DNA of 64,000 nt from NCBI RefSeq assembly GCF_000189275.1, contig NZ_AEVT01000074.1, forward strand, positions 1 to 64,000. The letters run 5' to 3'. The stretch's first letter is position 1. Every line of letters starts with the position of its first letter. The notes beneath the pieces were generated by a model. It had not been told where the DNA came from. It saw nothing but the letters and a program-made list of their open reading frames with translations, and searched no databases. This document shows, piece by piece, positions 36,647-43,096 of the stretch. The position numbers and the translations under genes were made by a program. Source of the DNA: Vibrio sinaloensis DSM 21326 (lineage in GTDB: Bacteria; Pseudomonadota; Gammaproteobacteria; Enterobacterales; Vibrionaceae).

Positions 36647-37891
36647 TTAAAGATTGCGTGTACGACGCTTAATCATGCGTTCTGCTTCTTTGAGTGCAGT
36701 TTTGATGTCTTTACCTTCATCAAGCACTTCCATCAGAGCATTTTCTAAGATTATCGAGCGAGCAACGTGGTCACCTTTAGCCGGAGCGACAGGCTTGATG
36801 TTTTTCGCCACATCAGCAAACAGCAAACGGGCTTTTTGACCGCCGAGGAATTCGACTTCCTCTTGGAACAAAGCATCATCGTAGGTTTGGGTGTTGGCTG
36901 GGAATGCCGCAATGGTTTCAAAGTGCTTAAGTTGAATATCACGACGCGTTGTCATGTACTCGATCAGTTTCCACGCTTCATCTTGGTGTTTTGACTGAGT
37001 TGGAATTGAGAGGAAAGAGCCCCCCCAGCTACCATAGATACCATCTGGCAGGTGAGATACGCCCCAGTTACCTGCGGTTTCAGGTGCGATCCAGTTATTG
37101 AGGTGACCAAGCAGCCATGCACCAGATAACTGAGTGGCAAAGGTGCCATTGCGGAAACCTTCATACCATTCGTTTGACCACGCTAAGATTCGTGCATCTA
37201 AGCCTTTTTCACGGATCTCTTTTGCCACTTCGAATGCATGCACAAAGCGTTCAGAGGTGACCACAGGGTTACCGTCTGTATCGAAGTAGAGCCCTTCTCC
37301 CTCAGGCACAGTGGTGAAGATAATCGCTTGGGCAACGTCGGCCGCAGAAGCGATCAGGTAAACGTCTTTTTTCTTCAGCTCTTCACCCGCTTTGATGTAA
37401 GAATCCCAGTCTTTGATCGCCTGGTTTACAGCAAGGCCCGCTTTAGCAAACACATCACTGCGGTAGTACATTACCCCAGGGCCTAGGTCGACAGGCATAC
37501 CATAAACATCACCGTCGGCACCTTTACCCTGCGCCCAAGCATAAGGAGCAAAACTCTCGGCAAATTTATCGGCACCATAGTTTTCAGATAGGTTAACCAG
37601 GCCGCCAGAAGCGACAAAAGGGCCAATCTTTTCAACATCAACGACAATAACATCGCCTGCACCTGAGCCGGTCGCAAGGTTAGTGGTCAGTTTGGTGTGG
37701 TGGTCGCCGTGATTGTTCATCAGGTAATCGACCTTGATTCCTGTCTCCTTTTCGAAGTCAGGCAGCAGAACCTTGAGGCTGCTATCGAAGTCTGGGAAGC
37801 CGTCAAAGCGAATGTTTGAATCGGCGGCGTTGACTGTCGTAGCAAGTCCAAGTGCGGTGACAGTGGCAAGCGTCAAAGTTTTTAGTTTCAT
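36647..37891 (-). CDS. Extracellular sugar-binding protein of ABC importer
   Basis: This 414-residue family-1 solute-binding protein has a Sec signal peptide (MKLKTLTLATVTALGLATTVNA, cleavage after VNA), so it is periplasmic in this Gram-negative host. The mature start DSNIRFDGFPDFDSSLK, the GDVIVVDVEKI strand and the VMYYRSDVFAKAGL segment fit the CUT1 binding-protein fold. Aromatic residues (YDDALFQEEVEFLGG and WSNEWYEGFRNG) could stack on sugar. Ribosome-binding site AAGGACAAGAAG. It begins 25 bp after the lacI-type gene; the two are in one operon. Confidence 0.92.
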   Translation of the reverse strand: MKLKTLTLATVTALGLATTVNAADSNIRFDGFPDFDSSLKVLLPDFEKETGIKVDYLMNNHGDHHTKLTTNLATGSGAGDVIVVDVEKIGPFVASGGLVNLSENYGADKFAESFAPYAWAQGKGADGDVYGMPVDLGPGVMYYRSDVFAKAGLAVNQAIKDWDSYIKAGEELKKKDVYLIASAADVAQAIIFTTVPEGEGLYFDTDGNPVVTSERFVHAFEVAKEIREKGLDARILAWSNEWYEGFRNGTFATQLSGAWLLGHLNNWIAPETAGNWGVSHLPDGIYGSWGGSFLSIPTQSKHQDEAWKLIEYMTTRRDIQLKHFETIAAFPANTQTYDDALFQEEVEFLGGQKARLLFADVAKNIKPVAPAKGDHVARSIILENALMEVLDEGKDIKTALKEAERMIKRRTRNL

Positions 37892-37915
37892 CTTCTTGTC
37901 CTTAAATGACTTTAT

Positions 37916-38911
37916 TTAGAGTTGTTTTACTGAGCTTCGAGGCACTAGGGTAGGTGACAGTTTGAAGCTCACATCTCGCTTGTTTTTGTTGAGTATTTGA
38001 ATAACCAGTTGAACCGCTTCGGCACTCATTTGCTCAATGGGAAAATTCACGGTTGTAAGCGGCGGCGAAATATAACGAGCAAACAAAATGTCATCGAAAC
38101 CAATCAGTGACACCTGTTCTGGGACCTGAATGTTGTGCTCTTTCAATACCTCAAAAGCGCCGAACGCCATATGATCATTACTGGCAAAAACGGCGGTAAA
38201 AGGGCGTTCACGCTTGAGCAGCTTACGCATTGCGCTAATGCCAGACTCTTCGGTAAAACCGGCCTCTGAAATCAGTGCTTCGTCGAACAGGAGTCCCGCT
38301 TCTTCAATCGCCTTGCGGTAACCCTGCAGACGCCCCCGAGCATCTGATTTGTCCAGAGGGCCGGTAATACATGCAATGTCGCGATGCCCCATTCGCAACA
38401 AATATTCGGTTGCCAGTTGGCCCCCTAACTCGTTATCAATTTCGATACAGTTCTGCGCTAGTTCCGGTACGAAACGATTGACCAAAACCAAAGCCACTCC
38501 TTTTGCTTCAAGCTCAGTAAGGTAGTCATCTGAGAGGTGTTGAGTGTGCAAAATCATTGCATCGACTCGACGCCCAAGTAGAAATTCCACCGACTCACGT
38601 TGGCCCTGTTCGGTATTTGAGCCAGCAGTGACGATTACGTGATAGCCAAAACGGCGTAGCCTTTTTTCAATACTATGCAGGATGCCAGAATAAAACGGAC
38701 CACCGAGCTCAGGGACTATGATGCCAATGCTGCCAGTGCGGCTAGATGCGAGGGCCTGAGCAATCGAGTTTGGGCGGTAACCCAGAACTTGAATGGCTTT
38801 CTCAACCTTGAGCTTTTTGTCATGGCTTACTCGACTCGTGCCATTGATGACGCGAGATACTGTCGCTTGAGAAACGCCTGCATACTCAGAAACATCTTTT
38901 ATGGTTGCCAC
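37916..38911 (-). CDS. LacI-family repressor, first gene of the beta-glucoside operon
   Basis: This 331-residue LacI/GalR-type regulator has helix-turn-helix TIKDVSEYAGVSQATVSRVI, hinge SIAQALASSRTGSIG, and a sugar-binding core (AVFASNDHMAFGAF, SLIGFDDILFARYISPPLTT). The start is GTG at 38911 preceded by AGAGGTAAGTT. As the promoter-proximal gene it would repress its own operon through the operator at 38957-38970. A matching operator in front of the porin gene suggests a small regulon. The inducer is probably the imported beta-glucoside or its hydrolysis product (inference). Confidence 0.92.
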   Translation of the reverse strand: MATIKDVSEYAGVSQATVSRVINGTSRVSHDKKLKVEKAIQVLGYRPNSIAQALASSRTGSIGIIVPELGGPFYSGILHSIEKRLRRFGYHVIVTAGSNTEQGQRESVEFLLGRRVDAMILHTQHLSDDYLTELEAKGVALVLVNRFVPELAQNCIEIDNELGGQLATEYLLRMGHRDIACITGPLDKSDARGRLQGYRKAIEEAGLLFDEALISEAGFTEESGISAMRKLLKRERPFTAVFASNDHMAFGAFEVLKEHNIQVPEQVSLIGFDDILFARYISPPLTTVNFPIEQMSAEAVQLVIQILNKNKRDVSFKLSPTLVPRSSVKQL

Positions 38912-38956
38912 AACTTACCTCTACAACTGCTTTTCACCTAAACGCATGAACGTTTT

Positions 38957-38970
38957 CGAAACCGCTTTCA
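38957..38970 (-). promoter_or_regulatory. LacI-type operator of the beta-glucoside operon
   Basis: CGAAACCGCTTTCA is one mismatch from the palindrome TGAAAnCGnTTTCA, the CG-centred operator shape typical for LacI/GalR repressors. It lies 46 bp before the GTG start of the repressor gene. If the CRP site 36 bp further upstream works at -41.5, the operator covers about +3 to +16. A related copy with a full match is in the porin promoter. Confidence 0.7.
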
Positions 38971-39005
38971 TGAGGCTTAGTATTAAAGATCTTAGTTAAA
39001 GCCTA

Positions 39006-39021
39006 TGTGAGAAAAATCACA
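39006..39021 (-). promoter_or_regulatory. Perfect CRP site for the beta-glucoside operon
   Basis: TGTGA-GAAAAA-TCACA is a full match to the ten conserved bases of the CRP consensus. The candidate -10 TAATAC on the minus strand (about 38981-38986) is placed about as expected for a class II promoter with CRP at -41.5. Confidence 0.8.
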
Positions 39022-39084
39022 CTCAAATAAGCCCTGAAAAGCCTTATTGTTCAAAGGATGAAGCGGTATGCAGTTTCGATATGC

Positions 39085-39105
39085 TTCATGAAACTGTTTC
39101 ATGAA
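39085..39105. repeat. Perfect 10-1-10 palindrome between porin and operon
   Basis: Arms TTCATGAAAC and GTTTCATGAA flank a single T. It lies upstream of the CRP site and downstream of the porin terminator, so it is probably an operator rather than a terminator. One half-site (TCATGAAACT) recurs in the porin promoter at 40706-40715. The odd-centred shape differs from the CG-centred LacI operator, which hints at a second regulator. Confidence 0.65.
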
Positions 39106-39171
39106 ATGGTTATTTGATGCACAAATGTATTGCTGAGATGATTGAATCTAGGTTTTGTTACCGACAAAAAA

Positions 39172-39191
39172 GAGCCGCTAAAAAGCGGCTC
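39172..39191 (-). terminator. Terminator of the porin gene
   Basis: An 8-bp GC-rich stem (gagccgct / agcggctc) with a 4-nt loop; on the minus strand it is followed by a run of seven T (complement of 39166-39171 A run). It lies about 80 nt after the porin stop. Confidence 0.85.
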
Positions 39192-39271
39192 AAATGGTTT
39201 GGAGTTAAGTTGAAGCGGCTAGCAGAATATTGTTAGATTGCTAGCGAAATAGTTGGACAGTATTGTGCTGA

Positions 39272-40600
39272 TTACCACCAGGCTTCCCACATGGCGCCTA
39301 GGCTAAAGGTATCTTGCTTAGCGGTTGTTGTTGCGGTTGCTTTATTGTCGACTTCACCTGCAGTTGCGTAGAAGCGGAGCATTGGACGTGCACCAGATCC
39401 CCAATCAAAGGCGATGTTTTGTGAAAGCGTCACTTTCCAACCAGAGTTGTCATCAGAGGCTCTGGCGTAGTCTACTACTTGATAACCTGCTTCCAACCAA
39501 GTCGAGTGGACATCATTCCAGAAGTACATAGGGCGAACGATGGCACTGTAGTTGGTTCGCTCATCTTCGACCTTTGAAGAGCCATCGACTGAATAATCGT
39601 GGTAGGCAAGCAAGTACTCAACAGCGGCACTTTCACCAAGAGTAGAATTACCTTCAAAGCTCGCATAGAGCGTCGTCAGATTATCGGTTTTCCAGAAAAC
39701 ACCATTATCCGCGTTATCAGAGTATCTTAGTACCAGTCGGTTGGAGCCATTGTCATTTGGGCGAGAGAAAACCGCTCCTAGTTGGTACGCATTAATGCTT
39801 TTTTCATCATCAATCGCTTCTGAATCAAATCCGTAGTTAGCGTATAGTTCAAGGTCGGCGAATCCAAGATTGATGCCATGCAGTTTAGAAGTGAAAGCGT
39901 AAGCGCCACTGTCGCCAGTACCCGCACCACCAGTACAATTGATTGAAGGATTAGCACCTGGTTCTATCGTTGGGCTACAGCTGTCAACGGCACCGACTAC
40001 GCCAAAATCAAGTTTGACCGAGCCAAGTTCTAGGTTGTTGATACCCCCTCCTTGGCCATCGTGCATCATCCAGAAGTAATCATTAATGCCTTGTTGTGGA
40101 CGCTGGTGGAAGTCACGCCCTGCCCATACATAAGCGTTGGGCTGGCTTTCAAATACATTGGTTGCACCTGCGTAGGCTTTTTTGATGTTTACCTCATCGC
40201 CCCAATGGTCGAACATCACGACAACATCCCAGATAGCACCGTTGTCACTTTGAAAGACCTTTGCCAACTGAAACTCCCCGCCATTGCCTTCGTTGCCTAA
40301 ACGACCAATCGCTGACGAGCCATTAAATGAACCATCGACCTGAACATATTTCTGGTCACCGGATTGGTAATGTGCGCCATAGCGAGCATAGCCAGAGAAG
40401 ACCACTCCAAGAGGAACCTCAATATCAGGTGATAGCACGGCAGGTTGCTGGTCGTTGACGTAATCGGTCTGCATCCGGCTTTCCAGTTCCTGGATGCGTT
40501 GTTCGAGTTCCTGTAGTTCAGTTTCAGTAGCAAACGAGGTGACGGAAGCAAGCGAAGCTGCCACTGCAATTGAAATAGGCAATAGCTTAAGTTTTTTCAT
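39272..40600 (-). CDS. LamB-like maltoporin-family carbohydrate porin
   Basis: This 442-residue outer-membrane porin has a signal peptide (MKKLKLLPISIAVAASLASV, cleavage after SFA), followed by a short coiled coil rich in Glu/Gln (TELQELEQRIQELESRMQTD). A beta-barrel then starts at about residue 65 with VVFSGYARYGAHYQ, and the C-terminus ends in an aromatic Trp (AMWEAWW), the BAM recognition feature. LamB-family motifs such as GRLGNEGNGGEFQLAK and YVWAGRDFHQR are present. A coiled-coil N-terminal extension is seen in sucrose- and beta-glucoside-type porins (ScrY-like). It is likely the outer-membrane entry for the sugar imported by the neighbouring ABC system. Confidence 0.9.
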   Translation of the reverse strand: MKKLKLLPISIAVAASLASVTSFATETELQELEQRIQELESRMQTDYVNDQQPAVLSPDIEVPLGVVFSGYARYGAHYQSGDQKYVQVDGSFNGSSAIGRLGNEGNGGEFQLAKVFQSDNGAIWDVVVMFDHWGDEVNIKKAYAGATNVFESQPNAYVWAGRDFHQRPQQGINDYFWMMHDGQGGGINNLELGSVKLDFGVVGAVDSCSPTIEPGANPSINCTGGAGTGDSGAYAFTSKLHGINLGFADLELYANYGFDSEAIDDEKSINAYQLGAVFSRPNDNGSNRLVLRYSDNADNGVFWKTDNLTTLYASFEGNSTLGESAAVEYLLAYHDYSVDGSSKVEDERTNYSAIVRPMYFWNDVHSTWLEAGYQVVDYARASDDNSGWKVTLSQNIAFDWGSGARPMLRFYATAGEVDNKATATTTAKQDTFSLGAMWEAWW

Positions 40601-40669
40601 GATAATTCCCTATATGACATTGTGTTTTTGTTCTATTGGGAATTTTAAAAAATGAAACAACTGAAAAGG

Positions 40670-40684
40670 TGTGATTGCTTCACA
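40670..40684 (-). promoter_or_regulatory. CRP-like dyad upstream of the porin
   Basis: TGTGA and TCACA are both perfect but separated by 5 bp instead of 6, so canonical CRP binding is doubtful. It lies 70-84 bp before the porin start. Confidence 0.3.
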
Positions 40685-40791
40685 TGACACAGAGGGTGTG
40701 GAGTGTCATGAAACTACATGCTAGAGGAATGGCTAGCTTTGTTGATTAAAAACAGAATCATACAGTAAGTTTTTGAACCTGATGAACTATT

Positions 40792-40805
40792 TGAAATCGC
40801 TTTCA
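40792..40805 (-). promoter_or_regulatory. LacI-type operator upstream of the porin
   Basis: TGAAA-TCGC-TTTCA matches TGAAAnCGnTTTCA in full and shares the core GAAAyCGCTTTCA with the operon operator at 38957. It is 192 bp before the porin start, so it may be an upstream or auxiliary operator. Confidence 0.6.
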
Positions 40806-40935
40806 TTTCATGAGCTTCTCTAAGTAATGTCACGTTTAATAAATAAGCGTTAAGCTTAAAAATTCGTTTTGTCACTGAGAGGTTTCATCATTATGAAAGT
40901 TTTCTACAATGTGAAAGGGGCTTACAGCCGTCCAT

Positions 40936-41052
40936 TCACAAGGCTAGCGAATTTGTAAGCATCCAAGCGGCAATTAGCATGGCTAAGAATAATGTCAGTG
41001 CTGATAAAGTGCCTGCAGCCACTCCTAACAGCATAACTATACGTTGGGTCAC
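40936..41052 (-). CDS. Fur-controlled small membrane protein, 38 residues
   Basis: A short GTG-start frame encodes a 38-residue protein that is almost entirely one or two hydrophobic helices (VTQRIVMLLGVAAGTLSAL, then TLFLAMLIAAWMLTNSLAL). A consensus Shine-Dalgarno GGAGG lies 6 nt before the GTG. Upstream there is a good sigma-70 promoter (TTGCAT-17 bp-TTAAAT) overlapping a perfect Fur box (41071-41085). All initiation signals line up with this frame only. The family is not recognised. It could be a small inner-membrane accessory subunit or regulator expressed under iron starvation. It is divergent from the HDAC-like gene. Confidence 0.65.
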   Translation of the reverse strand: MTQRIVMLLGVAAGTLSALTLFLAMLIAAWMLTNSLAL

Positions 41053-41070
41053 AACATACCTCCATTTTAT

Positions 41071-41085
41071 TGATAATCATTATCA
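41071..41085 (-). promoter_or_regulatory. Fur box
   Basis: TGATAAT-C-ATTATCA is a perfect 7-1-7 palindrome identical to the core of the Fur consensus. It lies just downstream of a -10 box (TTAAAT, minus strand) and 18 bp before the GTG of the small membrane protein, where Fur-Fe2+ would block initiation. It is also within 70 bp of the divergent HDAC-like gene. Confidence 0.85.
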
Positions 41086-41154
41086 TTTAACCGATTTTGC
41101 GTATCGGATGCAAGTTGTTAAGATGTGAAGAGTCTTTTACGCTGTCAAAACACC

Positions 41155-42078
41155 ATGATTCCGCTAATTTATCACGCCATTTACTCTGAATTACCTTTGC
41201 CTGAAGGTCACCGTTATCCCATTAACAAATATCGCTTGCTGTTTGAGGCGATAGAGCAGCAACGAGCGGAGGATACTAAGTGGAACAATACGTTTCGCTA
41301 TGTTCAGCCCCAAGCTGTTTCGCAGCAGGAAGTGGAGCAAGTTCATTGCCGCGAATACATTCAACTACTGACTTCTGGCACATTAGCTGCGCCTAAAATG
41401 CGTCGAATCGGCTTCCCTTGGAGTGAAGAACTGATTACACGGACGCTGACATCGGCGGGTGGAACTTGCGAGACAGTCAGCCAATGTCTTGATTACGGTG
41501 TTGCTATCCACTTAAGCGGCGGGTATCACCATGCTCATTATGACTTTGGCAGTGGCTTTTGCTTGGTCAATGACCTAGTACTAGCGGCTAAGCGAGCGCT
41601 GACATTGGAAGGTGTCGACAAAGTTCTTATCGTTGATAGCGATGTCCATCACGGTGATGGCACGGCAACTCTGTGTGAGGATGAGGCGTCGATTGTGACT
41701 TTATCTTTTCACTGTGAGAAAAACTTTCCGGCCCGCAAGCCAGACTCGGATCTCGACATTCCGTTAGCCAGAGAAACTAGGGATGACGAGTTTTTACCAA
41801 CGTTTCGTTCTGTCGTTGAAATGGCGGTGAATCTCCATCAGCCAGATTTGATTGTTTATGACGCAGGAGTCGATATTCACGAAGACGATGAACTCGGGTA
41901 TTTGAACGTGTCGAGTGAAGGTATTTTTGCCCGAGACGTGTTTATGTTTGAACTTGCAAAACAAAAACAGATACCAATCGCTTGCGTGGTTGGCGGCGGT
42001 TATCGTAGCCAGCATCAAGACCTTGTGCCAATCCACATGCAATTGATTCGAGCCGCATTTACGGTTTACGCGATATAG
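41155..42078 (+). CDS. Histone deacetylase-superfamily protein (AcuC/HDAC-like)
   Basis: This is a zinc hydrolase of the HDAC/acetoin utilisation (AcuC)/acetylpolyamine amidohydrolase superfamily, 307 residues from the ATG at 41155. Zinc and charge-relay residues are in SGGYHHAHYDFGSGFCLVND and in VDSDVHHGDGTATL. The second Asp ligand lies in YDAGVDIHEDDELG, followed by VGGGY. A GTG at 41125 would add ten residues, but the Met at 41155 begins the conserved strand (IPLIYHAIYSELPLP). The likely substrate is an acetylated amine or protein lysine; unproven. The Nudix gene follows after 10 bp, so the two form a transcription unit. Confidence 0.87.
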   Translation: MIPLIYHAIYSELPLPEGHRYPINKYRLLFEAIEQQRAEDTKWNNTFRYVQPQAVSQQEVEQVHCREYIQLLTSGTLAAPKMRRIGFPWSEELITRTLTSAGGTCETVSQCLDYGVAIHLSGGYHHAHYDFGSGFCLVNDLVLAAKRALTLEGVDKVLIVDSDVHHGDGTATLCEDEASIVTLSFHCEKNFPARKPDSDLDIPLARETRDDEFLPTFRSVVEMAVNLHQPDLIVYDAGVDIHEDDELGYLNVSSEGIFARDVFMFELAKQKQIPIACVVGGGYRSQHQDLVPIHMQLIRAAFTVYAI

Positions 42079-42088
42079 AGGAACTAAG

Positions 42089-42571
42089 ATGAAACAGAGA
42101 ATACGAGCGGCAGGGATTTTGATAGAAAACGGAGCCATGTTACTGGTGAAAGTGCGAGACTTTACTGGTGAGTATTGGATTCCACCCGGTGGCGGAATGG
42201 AACCTGAAGATCGTAGCAGCAAAGCGTGTCTAATCCGCGAGTTTAAAGAGGAAGCTGGAATCGATGTAGAAGTCGGTGAGCTAATTTGTGTACGGGAATT
42301 TTTAGAAACCCATTGCCAACGCTACCATGCGGAGTTTTTCTATCGTATTACGAGTTACCAAGGCACGCCACATATCGAAAACCTTACAGGGCTCAATGAT
42401 GAAGAGTTCATTCAATCGGTCGAGTGGTTGCCATTAGAAGAGCTGGCTGATGTCCGATTGTATCCAGTGGAGCTCAAAGACAAGCTACCTGAGATGATTC
42501 GCATGCAGCAGTATTCAATTCATCTTGGCAGTTACGTTCAGGGAGAACATGAGGACGTGGATCATTTGTAA
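42089..42571 (+). CDS. Nudix hydrolase
   Basis: This 160-residue Nudix-fold protein contains the full Nudix box GGGMEPEDRSSKACLIREFKEEAGI (G-x5-E-x7-REFxEExG form), which binds the catalytic Mg2+. Nudix enzymes cleave a nucleoside diphosphate linked to another group. The flanking segment YWIPPGGG fits the consensus strand before the box. The substrate cannot be predicted. It lies 10 bp downstream of the HDAC-like gene, with ribosome-binding site GAGGAAC, suggesting shared expression. Confidence 0.9.
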   Translation: MKQRIRAAGILIENGAMLLVKVRDFTGEYWIPPGGGMEPEDRSSKACLIREFKEEAGIDVEVGELICVREFLETHCQRYHAEFFYRITSYQGTPHIENLTGLNDEEFIQSVEWLPLEELADVRLYPVELKDKLPEMIRMQQYSIHLGSYVQGEHEDVDHL

Positions 42572-42670
42572 ACGCGAAGCGATAAGAGCCCAGCTCTTTA
42601 ATTCACGATATTGAATCGTTAGAGGCTGTTTCAATTGCCCTGATTGAATAAAGCTTTATCCAAAAATGAC

Positions 42671-42700
42671 GAAAGCCCGCTAATTGCTTAGCGGGCTTTC
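42671..42700 (-). terminator. Terminator after tRNA-Ser
   Basis: A 13-bp stem (gaaagcccgctaa / ttagcgggctttc) with a 4-nt loop lies 7 nt beyond the tRNA 3' end on the minus strand and is followed by GTCATTTTT. Confidence 0.85.
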
Positions 42701-42706
42701 TGAATG

Positions 42707-42797
42707 TGGCGGAGAGATAGGGATTTGAACCCTAGATACGCTATTAACGTATGCCGGTTTTCAAGACCGGTGCTTTCAACCACTCAGCCATCTCTCC
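42707..42797 (-). tRNA. tRNA-Ser (anticodon UGA)
   Basis: On the minus strand the gene begins GGAGAGATGGCTGAGTGG and ends with an encoded CCA. The anticodon loop CTTGAAA gives UGA. A long variable arm (between the anticodon stem and T arm) and the 7-bp acceptor stem GGAGAGA/TCTCTCC are as expected for serine tRNAs; 91 nt in all. Confidence 0.97.
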
Positions 42798-42810
42798 GTT
42801 GGTGAAGCGA

Positions 42811-42839
42811 ATAATATAGAGGTTGAGAAAAGTTGTAAA
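42811..42839 (-). promoter_or_regulatory. Promoter of tRNA-Ser
   Basis: TTTACA (42834-42839) and TATTAT (42811-42816) on the minus strand are separated by 17 bp, 13 bp before the tRNA 5' end. Confidence 0.6.
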
Positions 42840-42932
42840 CCCCTATTTTTACTGTTTGCTTTATTTGTGAGCGCTTGATTAGAAAAAAGCAGCCAAACGG
42901 ATGTTTTTTAAACTTTTTAAGCGGTTAAAAGC

Positions 42933-42960
42933 AATAAAGAGAGCCGAAGCTCTCTTTATT
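42933..42960 (-). terminator. Terminator after tRNA-Pro
   Basis: A 12-bp stem (aataaagagagc / gctctctttatt) with a CGAA loop lies 8 nt past the tRNA-Pro 3' end, with T-rich sequence after it on the minus strand. Confidence 0.8.
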
Positions 42961-42968
42961 TAGGTGTA

Positions 42969-43045
42969 TGGTCGGACTGACTGGATTTGAACCAGCGACC
43001 CCCGACACCCCATGACGGTGCGCTACCAAGCTGCGCTACAGTCCG
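42969..43045 (-). tRNA. tRNA-Pro (anticodon GGG)
   Basis: The minus-strand gene of 77 nt starts CGGACTGTAGCGCAGCTTGG, with anticodon loop ATGGGGT giving GGG, TTCAAAT in the T loop, and an encoded CCA. The D and anticodon regions match the E. coli proL (GGG) pattern. The anticodon stem has one U-U mismatch, also found in that tRNA. Confidence 0.95.
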
Positions 43046-43053
43046 ATGGGTTC

Positions 43054-43082
43054 AATGTAATGGGTTAACGCTTGCGAGTCAA
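43054..43082 (-). promoter_or_regulatory. Promoter of tRNA-Pro
   Basis: On the minus strand TTGACT (43077-43082) and TACATT (43054-43059) are 17 bp apart, with the -10 box 8 bp before the mature tRNA. Confidence 0.6.
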
Positions 43083-43096
43083 CCTAACACTATGAT

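Noticed and set aside
40670..40684. CRP site in the porin promoter
   Set aside because: The half-sites are perfect but the spacing is 5 rather than 6 bp; kept only as a low-confidence feature.
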